This document shows, one piece after another, positions 53,461-62,075 of a DNA stretch of 64,000 nucleotides. Numbering within the stretch: the stretch's first letter is position 1; every line of letters begins with the position of its first letter. Both the position numbers and the translations under genes were made by a program. The notes beneath the pieces were generated by a model. The model was not told the DNA's origin, did not search any database, and saw only the letters and a list, made by a program, of their open reading frames with translations. This DNA is from Caldilineaceae bacterium (lineage in GTDB: Bacteria; Chloroflexota; Anaerolineae; Caldilineales; Caldilineaceae), in NCBI GenBank assembly GCA_022827195.1, contig JAJDTL010000003.1:103609-167608 (forward strand). The letters run 5' to 3'.

Positions 53461-54461
53461 CACCCCTGATTGAAGATGTGTTCGCTGACCGTTTCCGGCT
53501 CGGGCCATGGGCTGTTGCGAGCGAACTCCGCCGCCTCCGCCACAACCTCCTTGATCTCGGCCTCGATGGCCGAGAGCGTCTCGGGGCCGGCCTCCTCGTT
53601 GTCGAGCAGCCACTTCCGGTAGTGCGTGATCGGGTCGCGCGCCTTCCACGCGTCCACTTCTTCCTGCGTGCGGTAGCCGGCGTCGCGCATGCCCTCGGAG
53701 TGGGCGCGCGTGCGGTAAGTCTTACACTCGATCAAGGTCGGCCCCTCTCCGGACCGGGCCCGCTCTACAGCCGCGCCCGCCGCGTCGAAGACCGCCAGAA
53801 CATCGTTGCCGTCGACAGTAACGCTCTCCATGCCATAGGCCGGGCCGCGGTTGCCGACGTGGGGATTTCCGGCAGCGTATGCAAAGGGCACCTCAGTGGC
53901 ATAGAGGTTGTTTTCACAGACGAAGAGGACCGGCAGCTTCCAGATGCTGGCCAGGTTCAGCCCCTCGTGGAACGCGCCGTTGTTGACCGCGCCGTCGCCA
54001 AAAAATGCGACCCCGACGTTGTCTTTCTTGAGCAGTTTGAATGAGTAGCCGGCGCCGGTCGCCTGCAGTATGCAAGGGCCGACGATGCCGCTCGTGCCCA
54101 TCATGCCGACCTCCGGCTTGAAGAGGTGCATGCTGCCTCCGCGCCCCTGCGAACAGCCGGTGGCGCGCCCGAAGAGCTCGGCCACAACCTCGCGCGGGCT
54201 GACGCCCTTGGCCAGCGCGTGTCCGTGGCCCCGGTGCGTGCTGAAAACAGCATCCTCGGGTCGAAGGTGGGCACATACACCCGCGGCGATCGCCTCCTCC
54301 CCCACGTAGGTATGGCAAGCGCCGTGGACCAACCCCATCTGATGCGAGCGGGCCAGCTGTTCCTCGGTGTAGCGAATCGTGATCAACTGCCGGTAGAGCG
54401 CGAGAAGCTGCTCCGGCTCGGGCAGTTCAGCCATCTCCTGCGCGGCTTGATAGTCGGTCAT
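53460..54461 (-). CDS. Thiamine-diphosphate-dependent 2-oxoacid dehydrogenase E1 alpha, set 2
   Basis: 333 residues. The thiamine diphosphate motif starts VAFFGDGAVNNG and ends in FVCENNLYATE. Other landmarks are HTYVGEEAIAAGVCAHL, STHRGHGHALAKG and GRGGSMHLFKPE. The sequence belongs to the same AcoA/PdhA group as the set 1 protein, but with many substitutions. It overlaps E1 beta by one base and lies 43 bases after the SDR gene, so SDR, E1 alpha, E1 beta and E2 look like one operon. Substrate unknown; acetoin or a 2-oxoacid. Confidence 0.92.
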   Translation of the reverse strand: MTDYQAAQEMAELPEPEQLLALYRQLITIRYTEEQLARSHQMGLVHGACHTYVGEEAIAAGVCAHLRPEDAVFSTHRGHGHALAKGVSPREVVAELFGRATGCSQGRGGSMHLFKPEVGMMGTSGIVGPCILQATGAGYSFKLLKKDNVGVAFFGDGAVNNGAFHEGLNLASIWKLPVLFVCENNLYATEVPFAYAAGNPHVGNRGPAYGMESVTVDGNDVLAVFDAAGAAVERARSGEGPTLIECKTYRTRAHSEGMRDAGYRTQEEVDAWKARDPITHYRKWLLDNEEAGPETLSAIEAEIKEVVAEAAEFARNSPWPEPETVSEHIFNQG

Positions 54462-54504
54462 GGGTCTATGACTCCTCTTGCAATCGACATTATGCGGCCA
54501 GGTC

Positions 54505-55320
54505 TCAATTCGGCACCGCGACCGGCATGCCGGGATGCGTGCCGCTGGCGTTTTTGGCCAGGTTGCCGCCGTCCAGCGGAATCAGTGCCCCGGTCATCCA
54601 CCCCGAGGCGTCGGACGCGAGGAAGATCGCCGGCCCCTTGATGTCGTCGGGATGCCCCATGCGGCCGATTGGCAGCCCGCGCAGGTAGGAGGCACCCAGA
54701 TTGGGGTCCGCTGCGATGCGCACCTCCAGGTCCTGGTTCATGATCTGGGCGCAGACGATCGCATTGACGCGCACGCCCAGACTGCTCAACTCGGTGCTGA
54801 GTTCACGCGTCATCGCCGCAACCGCGCCCATCGCCATGCTATAGGCGATGTGGCCGCGCCCGAGCGCGGTGATTCCGGCAATCGAGACGATGCTGAAAAT
54901 GCTGCCGCGGCCGCGCGTCATCATGCGTTTGGCGGCCTCCTGCGTGCAGATGTAGCGGCCCACGACCAGGTTCTGCATGACCTGCTGGATCTGGTCCTCG
55001 GTCAGCTCTATCGGATCGGTGCGAAGGCCTTCGCCGGCGATGTTGGCGAGCACGTCGACGCGTCCCATTTCGCTGTCGACCTGTCCGTACATCGCTCGAA
55101 TCTGCTCCGCGTCGGAAATGTCACAGTTGATTGGCAGGGCGCGGCGGCCCATCTCTTCGATCTCTTGCGCAGTCGCCTGCGCGCCCGATTCGTTGATGTC
55201 GAGCAGTACGATGTCGGCGCCGGCCTCGGCCAGGGCGAGCGACGTCACACGCCCCATCCCGCTGGCCGCGCCCGAGACGATGGCAACACGTCCTGTCAGA
55301 TCAAAAAGCGGATGCGTCAT
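54505..55320 (-). CDS. SDR-family protein lacking the catalytic lysine
   Basis: 271 residues with a classical SDR fold. The nucleotide-binding motif is SGAASGMG (residues 16-23), Asp41 is at the end of the second strand, and NNAG is altered to NIAG (93-96). The active site reads YSMAM: Tyr160 is present but position 164, lysine in active classical SDRs, is methionine. Other family elements are intact, including the C-terminal TGALIPLDGGN. The protein may have lost classical oxidoreductase activity or use altered chemistry. It heads the set 2 E1/E2 operon. A truncated copy of its 5' end lies about 850 bases upstream at 56167-56325. Confidence 0.88.
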   Translation of the reverse strand: MTHPLFDLTGRVAIVSGAASGMGRVTSLALAEAGADIVLLDINESGAQATAQEIEEMGRRALPINCDISDAEQIRAMYGQVDSEMGRVDVLANIAGEGLRTDPIELTEDQIQQVMQNLVVGRYICTQEAAKRMMTRGRGSIFSIVSIAGITALGRGHIAYSMAMGAVAAMTRELSTELSSLGVRVNAIVCAQIMNQDLEVRIAADPNLGASYLRGLPIGRMGHPDDIKGPAIFLASDASGWMTGALIPLDGGNLAKNASGTHPGMPVAVPN

Positions 55321-55594
55321 CGCGTGCTAGCTCCTTGGGTGAAGGTTGACCTCAGGCTGTATCGTTTGGGAAGGTCCCGAATCTTGCTATGGAGAATCGT
55401 AAGCCTATCGACAGTCCGGTTTCTGCTTTTCTGTTCTCGTTGCGAAACCGAACGGTTCGGTCTTTTCGGCCTCTCAGATTGATCCTAGTCCAGGTCGCCA
55501 TTGGTCCCATAATCTGCACGTCTGCAATACTTACCAAGCGCTTGTCAGCCACCTTTGCCGAAAGAGGCCGAAGCCCCTCCGTTTTGGCGAAAAA

Positions 55595-55642
55595 GGGGGA
55601 CATATGTCCCCCAATGTCCCCCTATGTCCCCCAATGTCGCCC
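55595..55642. repeat. Palindrome followed by 10-base tandem repeats
   Basis: An 18-base perfect palindrome, GGGGGACATATGTCCCCC, at 55595-55612 runs into four 10-base units of the form (T/A)ATGTCCCCC from 55603 to 55642, the last with one change (C to G). The units are spaced by about one DNA helical turn. Confidence 0.75.
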
Positions 55643-55686
55643 TATATTTTTTTTCTGAATGGGGGTGTTCGACTCCGAGATTGGCG

Positions 55687-55708
55687 GTATTTCGGGCGTA
55701 TTTCGGGC
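55687..55708. repeat. 11-base tandem repeat, two units
   Basis: GTATTTCGGGC occurs twice head to tail at 55687-55697 and 55698-55708, without mismatch. It lies in the non-coding stretch upstream of the SDR gene; no function is evident. Confidence 0.7.
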
Positions 55709-56166
55709 GGAATCTGGCGGTTGGATTCGCATGACAGTTATAGAGTAGCACAGTTTCCGGGCATTTGCTTTCTGGCGCCAACCGGAGCGACCAAATTGGG
55801 TAGTTTGGCTTGTTGTTGACTGCGTATCATGGTCGGAGCGACTTTACACTGTATCTCGCCGTTTTCCTTCATCTTTCGTCTTCACTAATCGATATCCGTC
55901 ATCTGTCGTCATGGGCCGGTCGTCTTGCCCCTTGGCGCCGTGGCGCGGCCGGGCTGCTGTTGCCGAGTACTGGAAGATGTGTTGCCGTTCTGGCTGTTTT
56001 CCCATCGGTGATGGCGACTGTCGCGCAGATCATGGTCCTACTATAGCTCGTGCCACCTCCATTTGCACGCGATTCAGCCTTATTTTCAGTTTTGGTAGTT
56101 CGTCTCAGGGTTCTGGTCGGGGTAGTTCTTCAAACCGCGGATTGTCAGAAGAGGGGCAGCCTGGAT

Positions 56167-56325
56167 TCACGGGCGTTTCGCCTGCGCGCCCGACTCGTTG
56201 ATGTCGAGCAGAACGCTGTCGGCGCCGGCCTTGGCCAGGGCGTGCGTCGCTACGCGCCCCACCCCGCTCGCCGCGCAGGAAACGATGGTCGCAGGTCCTG
56301 AAAGATCAAAGATTGGGTATGTCAT
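56167..56325 (-). pseudogene. Truncated copy of the 5' end of the adjacent SDR gene
   Basis: Reading from the ATG at 56325 gives 52 codons to a TGA at 56167-56169. The first 49 match the N-terminus of the SDR at 54505-55320: MTYPIFDLSG against MTHPLFDLTG, and GADSVLLDINESGAQA against GADIVLLDINESGAQA. After that the similarity stops. The nucleotide motif is damaged (SCAASGVG; the first Gly is Cys), and no Tyr/Lys active site remains. It is a decayed partial duplication, directly downstream of the hydroxyacid dehydrogenase gene on the same strand. Confidence 0.85.
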
Positions 56326-56352
56326 TGCCCGCGGTCTTCTTTGCTGAAGCTC

Positions 56353-57315
56353 TTACTCTATTTCATTCACCGGCGCGCGCGGCCGTTCGCCGCGCAGGAC
56401 GCGCACCACCTCCTCGGCCCCCTGCACGCGCACGTCAACCATCGATTCCTCAGAGTACCATCCCGCGTGAGGCGTCAGCAAGATCCGCTCCTCCAGCAAG
56501 AAGGGGTGGTCGGTCGCTACCGGTTCTTCCGCGAGGACATCCAAGGCTGCGCCCGCGATCTGCCCTTCTTGCACTGCAGCCAGCAACGCCTCTTCGTCTA
56601 CCAGCCCACCGCGCGCCGCATTCACCAGATACGCGGTCGGTTTCATCAGCGCCAGCGTTTCGGCGTTTATCAGGCGGCTCGTCTCACTCGTCAGCGGCGA
56701 GTGCAGCGAAATGTAGTCCGAGTCGCGCAACAAAATCTCCAGGTCAACGAGCCGCACACCCAACTCCGCAATAACCGCCGCGTCTGCATAGGGATCGAAT
56801 ACCAGCACATTCAGCCCCACGCCGCGACCCTTGCTCGCAGTCGCCTGGCCGATGCGGCCGCAACCGATCACACCCAGCGTCTGCTCGCTCAGCCGTCGGA
56901 GCACGCCCCCGGCCTGCGCGTCCCAGATCCCCCGACGCGTCGTCCTGAAGAAGCCTGGCAGACCGCGCGCCTGGGCCAGCACCAGCGCGATCGCGTGGGT
57001 CGAGACCTCATCGATCGAATAGTCGGGTGCGTACGTCACCCAGATGCCGTGCGCGGTGGCCGCGGGGATGTCGATCGCGTCCAGCCCCGTGCCGACGCGG
57101 CAAATGAGACGGCAGCGCTCCATGCGCTCGATCAGCTCCGCCGGCACTGTTTGGATTGTCACCATCAGTACATCAGCCCGACTCGCGGCCTCCCACGCCT
57201 CCTCCGTATCCAGGGCGCCTACATGCTCAACGTTGACATCTGTCCTGCCGAGGATCTCCTTCTCGACTTCAATGTCCCCGAAACCGGGGTAGGCAATCAC
57301 GACGGTCGGCTTCAT
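56353..57315 (-). CDS. D-isomer-specific 2-hydroxyacid dehydrogenase (CtBP/SerA-like)
   Basis: 320 residues from the ATG at 57315; a TTG at 57330 would add five residues. The NAD-binding motif is GVIGCGRIGQAT, the substrate arginine is in VNAARGGLVDEEAL, the glutamate in DVLAEEPV and the catalytic histidine in TPHAGWYSEES. It fits the phosphoglycerate/CtBP-like branch (CRVGTGLDAIDIPAA). The downstream neighbour is a broken SDR copy, the upstream one an enolase-superfamily gene 100 bases away on the same strand. The acid it acts on is unknown, likely a sugar-derived 2-oxo or 2-hydroxy acid. Confidence 0.9.
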   Translation of the reverse strand: MKPTVVIAYPGFGDIEVEKEILGRTDVNVEHVGALDTEEAWEAASRADVLMVTIQTVPAELIERMERCRLICRVGTGLDAIDIPAATAHGIWVTYAPDYSIDEVSTHAIALVLAQARGLPGFFRTTRRGIWDAQAGGVLRRLSEQTLGVIGCGRIGQATASKGRGVGLNVLVFDPYADAAVIAELGVRLVDLEILLRDSDYISLHSPLTSETSRLINAETLALMKPTAYLVNAARGGLVDEEALLAAVQEGQIAGAALDVLAEEPVATDHPFLLEERILLTPHAGWYSEESMVDVRVQGAEEVVRVLRGERPRAPVNEIE

Positions 57316-57415
57316 AGAGTGTTCTCTCAAAGAATGCTTTGTTTACCAGGTCCAAAATGAAAGAGTCGCCTTGTAGCGCCGGCTTTCTCCTTGCCGCGAA
57401 CGCCGCGACCGCCAT

Positions 57416-58630
57416 CTATCCGGTCGAGACATCTTTGCGGGTGGTCGGGTCGCTGACTTCGACGTGGACATCGTGACGCGACAGCACCTCGGGACGCAGC
57501 GCCGTACCCAGCCCGGGCCGCTCGGGGAACTCGATTTGACCGTCGCGGATCACCAGCCGTTCGGTCATCACGTCGTTGTACCAGCCCTCGGTGTAGGCTC
57601 GCACCGTCTCCATGATCATGGCGTTGGGCGCGTGCGCGGCGAGATGCGCGGCGGACCACAGCGCGACCGGTCCGATCGTATCATGGGTGGTGAAGGGCAG
57701 ATAGTAGGTATCGGCCAGCGAAACGATCTTGCGCGTTTCGGTCAGCCCGCCGGTCCATGCCATATCGGGCATAACAATGTGCGCCGCATTCTTTTCCACA
57801 ACCTGCCGGAAGCCGAAGCGGGTGAAGAGACGCTCGCTAACGCACAACGGCACCTTTGTCGCCGCGGCCAGGCGCGCATAGGAATCGACATTGTCGGGCG
57901 GTATGATCTCCTCCAGCCACATGATGTCGTATGGTTCCAGCGCACGGGCGATATCGATTGCAATCGGCAGGTTCCAGCGCGCGTGCCCTTCGATCGCTAT
58001 CTGGATTTTGTCGCCCACCGCCGCCCGGATCTGCTGGACCGGCTCCAGGCCCCGCTTGAGATCGTCCGGGTCCAGGTAGTGGCCGACCGGCCCGACCGCG
58101 CCCACGCCGGCGCGACGCCCGATCGGGCCGCCCAGCGAGACGCCGAACTGGTCCCAGGGCCAGATCTTCATCCCGCGCACGCCGGTTGAGAGCAGTTCCT
58201 GTGCCAGTTCGCCGGCGCGGCCTCCCATCCAGGCGTCGTAGTCCTGATGGGGGCCATGGCTCACACAAGTGTTGTAAATTGGGATGCGGTCGCGGTTGCG
58301 CCCGCCCAGCAAATTGTAGATCGGCTGGCCCGTGTATTGTCCCAGCAGGTCCCAGAGGGCCACGTCAACCGTCGAAATTGCCCGAGTCTCCGCGCCGGCG
58401 TAACCGAAAAAGTTTACCGTCGCGAACATGTTGTTCCAGTGGTTTTCGATGTCGAAGACTGAGCGTCCCAGCAGGAGGTTGGCGAAGACATCGTGGATCA
58501 CCGCAGCCACTGCCCGCGGCACGTAGTAGGTCTCCCCCAAGCCGACCAGCCCTTCGTCGGTGTGAATCCGCAGCCACAGCGTATTGAACTGCTCCTCGAA
58601 CCAGATCGTTTCCAGCTTCTCGATCTTCAA
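57416..58630 (-). CDS. Enolase-superfamily sugar-acid dehydratase (mandelate racemase/muconate lactonizing group)
   Basis: 404 residues. The N-terminal capping domain ends near RAISTVDVALWDLLGQYTGQPIY, the family signature. Metal ligands: Glu in IAIEGHARW, Glu in IMWLEEIIP and Glu in VSERLFTR; the second-half residues are Asp in VMPDMAWTGG and His in FTTHDTIGP. The E-x-H element at the first ligand site (IEGHARW) resembles galactonate/mannonate-type dehydratases rather than RhmD. These enzymes dehydrate aldonic acids to 2-keto-3-deoxy acids. It lies nine bases downstream of the second ABC importer's MalG-type permease, so it is probably in its operon. Confidence 0.88.
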   Translation of the reverse strand: MKIEKLETIWFEEQFNTLWLRIHTDEGLVGLGETYYVPRAVAAVIHDVFANLLLGRSVFDIENHWNNMFATVNFFGYAGAETRAISTVDVALWDLLGQYTGQPIYNLLGGRNRDRIPIYNTCVSHGPHQDYDAWMGGRAGELAQELLSTGVRGMKIWPWDQFGVSLGGPIGRRAGVGAVGPVGHYLDPDDLKRGLEPVQQIRAAVGDKIQIAIEGHARWNLPIAIDIARALEPYDIMWLEEIIPPDNVDSYARLAAATKVPLCVSERLFTRFGFRQVVEKNAAHIVMPDMAWTGGLTETRKIVSLADTYYLPFTTHDTIGPVALWSAAHLAAHAPNAMIMETVRAYTEGWYNDVMTERLVIRDGQIEFPERPGLGTALRPEVLSRHDVHVEVSDPTTRKDVSTG

Positions 58631-58639
58631 CGCATCCTC

Positions 58640-59506
58640 CTATGCCTTCAGACCCGTCATGGTTATGCCGCGAATAAACTGTTTCTGCGCCACCGCGTAG
58701 AGCAGCATGACCGGCGCAACGGTCAACATCGAGCCGGCCGCCCACATGTCGTAGCGTTCCCAGTAGAGGCTGCGCAGCCCGGCCAGGACGAGCGGCAATG
58801 TCTGTGACTTGGGGCTGGAAAGGACCACCAGCGGCCAAAGGTAGTTGTCCCAGTTGAAGAGAAAGGTAAAAACGGCCAGGGCCGCCATCGGTGCGGTCGA
58901 AAGCGGGATGACGATGCGGCTGAAAATCCACCACTCCGACGCGCCGTCAATCCGCCCTGCATCGATCAGATCATTCGGGATCCCCTCCAGGAACTGCCGC
59001 ATCAGAAAGATGCCAAAGGTCGAGAATAGCACGGGCACGATCACGCCGTTCAGCTTGTTGTTCAGCCCGAGATCGGCGATCGTCACGTAGAGCGGCACCA
59101 GAACCACTGCAAACGGGACCATCATTGTCATCAAAATTACGATAAAGAGCTGGTCCTTGCCCCAGAAGCGGTACTTGGCGAAAACGTAGGCCGCTGCCGA
59201 CGAAGTCAGCACGACGCAGGCCGTAACGACCACGGCAACGAGCGTGCTGTTCCAGAATGCTTGCGGGAAATTGGCGCGAAAGATAATGGCGCGGTAGTTC
59301 TCGACCGTCCAAACCTGCGGCCAAAGGCTCTCCCCGCTGGTGAGCTCGACATACGACTTGAAAGACCCGAAGAGCATCCACACGAACGGCATCACCGATG
59401 AGACAGTGATGGTCAGCAGAACAGCATGGACCACGGCCACGCGCAACTGCTCGAGCCGTGCGGCCGCGTCGTTCCTGGTGGTCTGTACTGCCTCGTCTCT
59501 GGTCAT
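58640..59506 (-). CDS. Carbohydrate ABC transporter permease, MalG type (importer 2)
   Basis: 288 residues with six membrane segments; the cytoplasmic EAA-like loop reads DAGRIDGASEWWIFSRIVIP. It ends nine bases before the dehydratase gene, indicating one transcript. Together with the MalF-type permease 55 bases upstream it forms the channel of a second CUT1 importer. No ATPase gene is in the window. Confidence 0.93.
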   Translation of the reverse strand: MTRDEAVQTTRNDAAARLEQLRVAVVHAVLLTITVSSVMPFVWMLFGSFKSYVELTSGESLWPQVWTVENYRAIIFRANFPQAFWNSTLVAVVVTACVVLTSSAAAYVFAKYRFWGKDQLFIVILMTMMVPFAVVLVPLYVTIADLGLNNKLNGVIVPVLFSTFGIFLMRQFLEGIPNDLIDAGRIDGASEWWIFSRIVIPLSTAPMAALAVFTFLFNWDNYLWPLVVLSSPKSQTLPLVLAGLRSLYWERYDMWAAGSMLTVAPVMLLYAVAQKQFIRGITMTGLKA

Positions 59507-59561
59507 AATCTACAAAGCGTTTCTACATTGCCGTGAGTGAGCTGAAGCCGGCCGCCTGATT

Positions 59562-60488
59562 TCAGTAGCTCCAACTCGGCCGCAGCAGCCTCAATTGAAT
59601 GACGGTGACGATGAAGACGAACACGAAGAGGGTAAAGGCGGTCGCGGTGGCAAATCCGAAACGGAGATTGGCAAACGCCTCGGTGTACACGAGCAGGTTG
59701 AGGACGTATGTGGCGTCGCCCGGCCCGCCCGGCTGCGAAGGCATGATGACAACCTGAGCAAAGACCTGCAGGCCATGCATCACGATCAACACGCTGACGA
59801 GCGCGAGCGTATGGCCCAACAGCGGAAGCGTTATGCGCCAGAAGCGCGCCAGGACCCCGGCCCCATCCACCTTGGCCGCGTCGTACATCTCTTCTGGGAT
59901 GTTCAACATGCCCGCGGTGAGGATCACCACGTAGAAACCGAGTGCCTTCCAGATATCGACCCCGATTACGGAGAAGAGCGCACTCTTGTGGCTGGTCAGA
60001 AACTGGCTTGGGGGCAGTCCGACGGCCCGCAGTATCTCGTTAAGCTGGCCGAGCTGCGGGTTCATCAGCATCTTGAACAGAAGAGAGATGGCGACCAGCG
60101 AGACGACGACGGGAAGGAAAATGACGAATTGGTAGAAGTTGCGCCCGCGCGTTACCGAGGTCAGGCAGGCCGAGATAAAGAGGGCCAGCGGCACCATACA
60201 GGCATAGAATACTGCGGCATAGACGAGCGTGTTGCGAATCGAGGTCCAGAAGAGGCTGTATTCGAACAACATTCTGAAGTGCTGCAGGCCGACGAATTCG
60301 CTCTCTTCCGGTCGCAAGATCTGGTACTCGACAACGGCCATCCAGAAGGCGCGCGCGATTGGCGAGAAGGAGAACCAGAGGTACCAGATGACCAGCGGCG
60401 CGAGTACGGCCAGCCCAAACCAGAACTGCGGCTTGCGCAAGGTCCGGATCACAGCTGTACGCCCGTCGGCGGGCTGTCTATCCGTCAC
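59562..60488 (-). CDS. Carbohydrate ABC transporter permease, MalF/UgpA type (importer 2)
   Basis: 308 residues with six membrane segments; the EAA loop reads MYDAAKVDGAGVLARFWRITLP. It follows the binding-protein gene by 122 bases and precedes the MalG-type permease by 55 bases. The sequence is distinct from importer 1, so the systems are likely not recent duplicates and probably take up different substrates. A CUT1 carbohydrate substrate is inferred from the family. Confidence 0.93.
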   Translation of the reverse strand: MTDRQPADGRTAVIRTLRKPQFWFGLAVLAPLVIWYLWFSFSPIARAFWMAVVEYQILRPEESEFVGLQHFRMLFEYSLFWTSIRNTLVYAAVFYACMVPLALFISACLTSVTRGRNFYQFVIFLPVVVSLVAISLLFKMLMNPQLGQLNEILRAVGLPPSQFLTSHKSALFSVIGVDIWKALGFYVVILTAGMLNIPEEMYDAAKVDGAGVLARFWRITLPLLGHTLALVSVLIVMHGLQVFAQVVIMPSQPGGPGDATYVLNLLVYTEAFANLRFGFATATAFTLFVFVFIVTVIQLRLLRPSWSY

Positions 60489-60610
60489 TTTGGCTTCTCC
60501 TGGGGTGCCGGCCTGGAACAGGTCCAGTCGCTTCCAGCTTCCAATGGGAAGAGCAGGTTCCCATGCCTGCGCGGAAACCTGCTCGTTGGTGTTGTTCGTC
60601 CAGAACGCGG

Positions 60611-62002
60611 CTAGGCCTGCGCTTCAAGCCACTGTGCGTGATGCTGTATCATCTCAGCCTGCATCTGGTCACAAGCTGTCGCGATGTCCAGTTCGCCCGT
60701 GCGTACCTGAGTGATCGCCGTGGATGTAATGCGCTCCATTTCCGACGGGATGCCGAAGCCCCAGCCGTAATAGACCGTGTTGGGCAGCACCAGAACGTCG
60801 CGGCGGACGCTGCTCTTGACCGGGTCGTCGCCCTCATAGATGTCGGAGTACATGACCTCGACCGCGGCCGGCATCGTGCCGCCGTAGATGCCTGCGAAAA
60901 TGTACTGCGCGTCATAGGTGCACATGAACTGCAGAAATGCGGTGCCGACATCCTGATTCTCGGCCTGCCTGGGCACTTCGAAGCCCCACCCGCCTTCACC
61001 GACAAACTGCGGGTCCTGGCCTGGCGTGGTCGGCGGTCTCGCCACCGATTCGACCGGCACGTCGATCTTGGCCGCCTCCCCGGCCATGGCGTTGTTGCCC
61101 ACGCCGATAGCGACCCTGCCTGCCAGGAGCGCGTTCATATGGTGCATATCCAGGTGCGTCTCGATGCCGCGCTCGAAGATGGGAACGTCGACGTAGATCC
61201 GCAATGCCTCCATCGCCTCTTCACTGTTGAGGAAGAACTCCTGGTTGTCGGGGTCCCACCAGTGCTGGCCGAGGTCGCGCATGATCCCCATCCACGTGCG
61301 GTTGTCCCAGCCTTGGCCGTTCATGCCCCACACAGTAACGTTGCCGGCATCGTCGGTCTGTTGCAGCATCTCGGCCAGGTTCCACAAGGAGTCAAAACTG
61401 TCGAACCAGCCGAGCTCCTCCCCTTTGGCAAAGATGGCCTCGGCCTCGCCGCCGGCCTCCGCCAGCCAATCGGTGCGCACGCCGACAGCCTGCCCAACGT
61501 TATTGTCCTCGACAGGGATGCCCCAATGCTGTCCGTCGTAGAAAAATGCGCCGATCGCGCCCGGGTTGAAGAACTCGTCGGGGTCGACACCGGCCGGCTC
61601 GAAGACCGCTTCGGCCATGGGAATCAGCGCTTCCTGCTCAAGCAGGGGCACAAGCTGCTTGCCCATGATACAGGTCACGTCCGGCACTGTGCCCGCGGCC
61701 ATCGCCGCGATGACCTTCGTCTCCAGCGGCCAGCCCTGCGGCTCCACGACCGCCACTGCGCCCGTCGCCTCTTCAAATGCATCGGCCAACATGTGGTACC
61801 GCTCTACGTGCGGGTCATATTGAAGACCCCACATAAGGTACTCTCGGCCTTCGATCCCGCCCGGCTTCTCCGCCATCGCGGTATCTTCGCCCCCGCCCTG
61901 CTGGGCCGGTGCGGCCGGCGCGCATGCTGCCAGTGCCCCTCCCACGACCGCAAGTCCACTGAGCCGCAGGAACGATCGTCTGCTCAAACTTCTGGCCTTC
62001 AT
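60611..62002 (-). CDS. ABC sugar-binding lipoprotein, Tat-type signal (importer 2)
   Basis: 463 residues. The signal carries Arg8-Arg9 in SRRSFLR and a lipobox LAAC with Cys27, indicating a Tat-exported, lipid-anchored protein. The mature part is a family 1 solute-binding protein fold (TVPDVTCIMGKQLVPLLEQ, GWGFEVPRQAENQDVG and so on). It supplies substrate to the two permeases downstream on the same strand, and the operon continues into a sugar-acid dehydratase. An inverted repeat and a 12-base sequence shared with the other binding-protein gene lie upstream at 62076-62101. Confidence 0.92.
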   Translation of the reverse strand: MKARSLSRRSFLRLSGLAVVGGALAACAPAAPAQQGGGEDTAMAEKPGGIEGREYLMWGLQYDPHVERYHMLADAFEEATGAVAVVEPQGWPLETKVIAAMAAGTVPDVTCIMGKQLVPLLEQEALIPMAEAVFEPAGVDPDEFFNPGAIGAFFYDGQHWGIPVEDNNVGQAVGVRTDWLAEAGGEAEAIFAKGEELGWFDSFDSLWNLAEMLQQTDDAGNVTVWGMNGQGWDNRTWMGIMRDLGQHWWDPDNQEFFLNSEEAMEALRIYVDVPIFERGIETHLDMHHMNALLAGRVAIGVGNNAMAGEAAKIDVPVESVARPPTTPGQDPQFVGEGGWGFEVPRQAENQDVGTAFLQFMCTYDAQYIFAGIYGGTMPAAVEVMYSDIYEGDDPVKSSVRRDVLVLPNTVYYGWGFGIPSEMERITSTAITQVRTGELDIATACDQMQAEMIQHHAQWLEAQA

Positions 62003-62075
62003 CGCTTTCCCTCCTTCCAGAGTGGTGAAGAATCTATCAGTCTTTGCTTATGAATTGTAGAGCCGGGAGTTCGAT

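Larger units (their letters stand above)
55321..56166. other. AT-richer intergenic stretch with short repeats, no credible gene
   Basis: About 850 bases between the SDR gene and its truncated copy. It contains a 15-base inverted repeat (ACCGAAC, one base, GTTCGGT at 55447-55461), a C-rich tandem repeat (55595-55642) and an 11-base tandem repeat (55687-55708). The open frames here (55389-55658, 55810-56046, 55911-56201) are short, Ser/Arg-rich and resemble no family. Composition differs from the coding regions around it. Confidence 0.55.

Noticed and set aside
50977..53469. 830-residue open frame on the plus strand
   Set aside because: It lies antisense to the E2 and E1 beta genes, is extremely Arg/Gly/Asp-rich and has no domain I can recognise. 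GC-rich coding DNA often leaves such antisense frames.
55595..55642. Repeat array resembling a CRISPR
   Set aside because: Units are only 10 bases and directly adjoining with no spacers, and no cas gene is in the window.
60563..62053. 496-residue open frame on the plus strand
   Set aside because: It covers the complement of the second binding-protein gene; the minus-strand frame has a signal peptide, lipobox and family fold.
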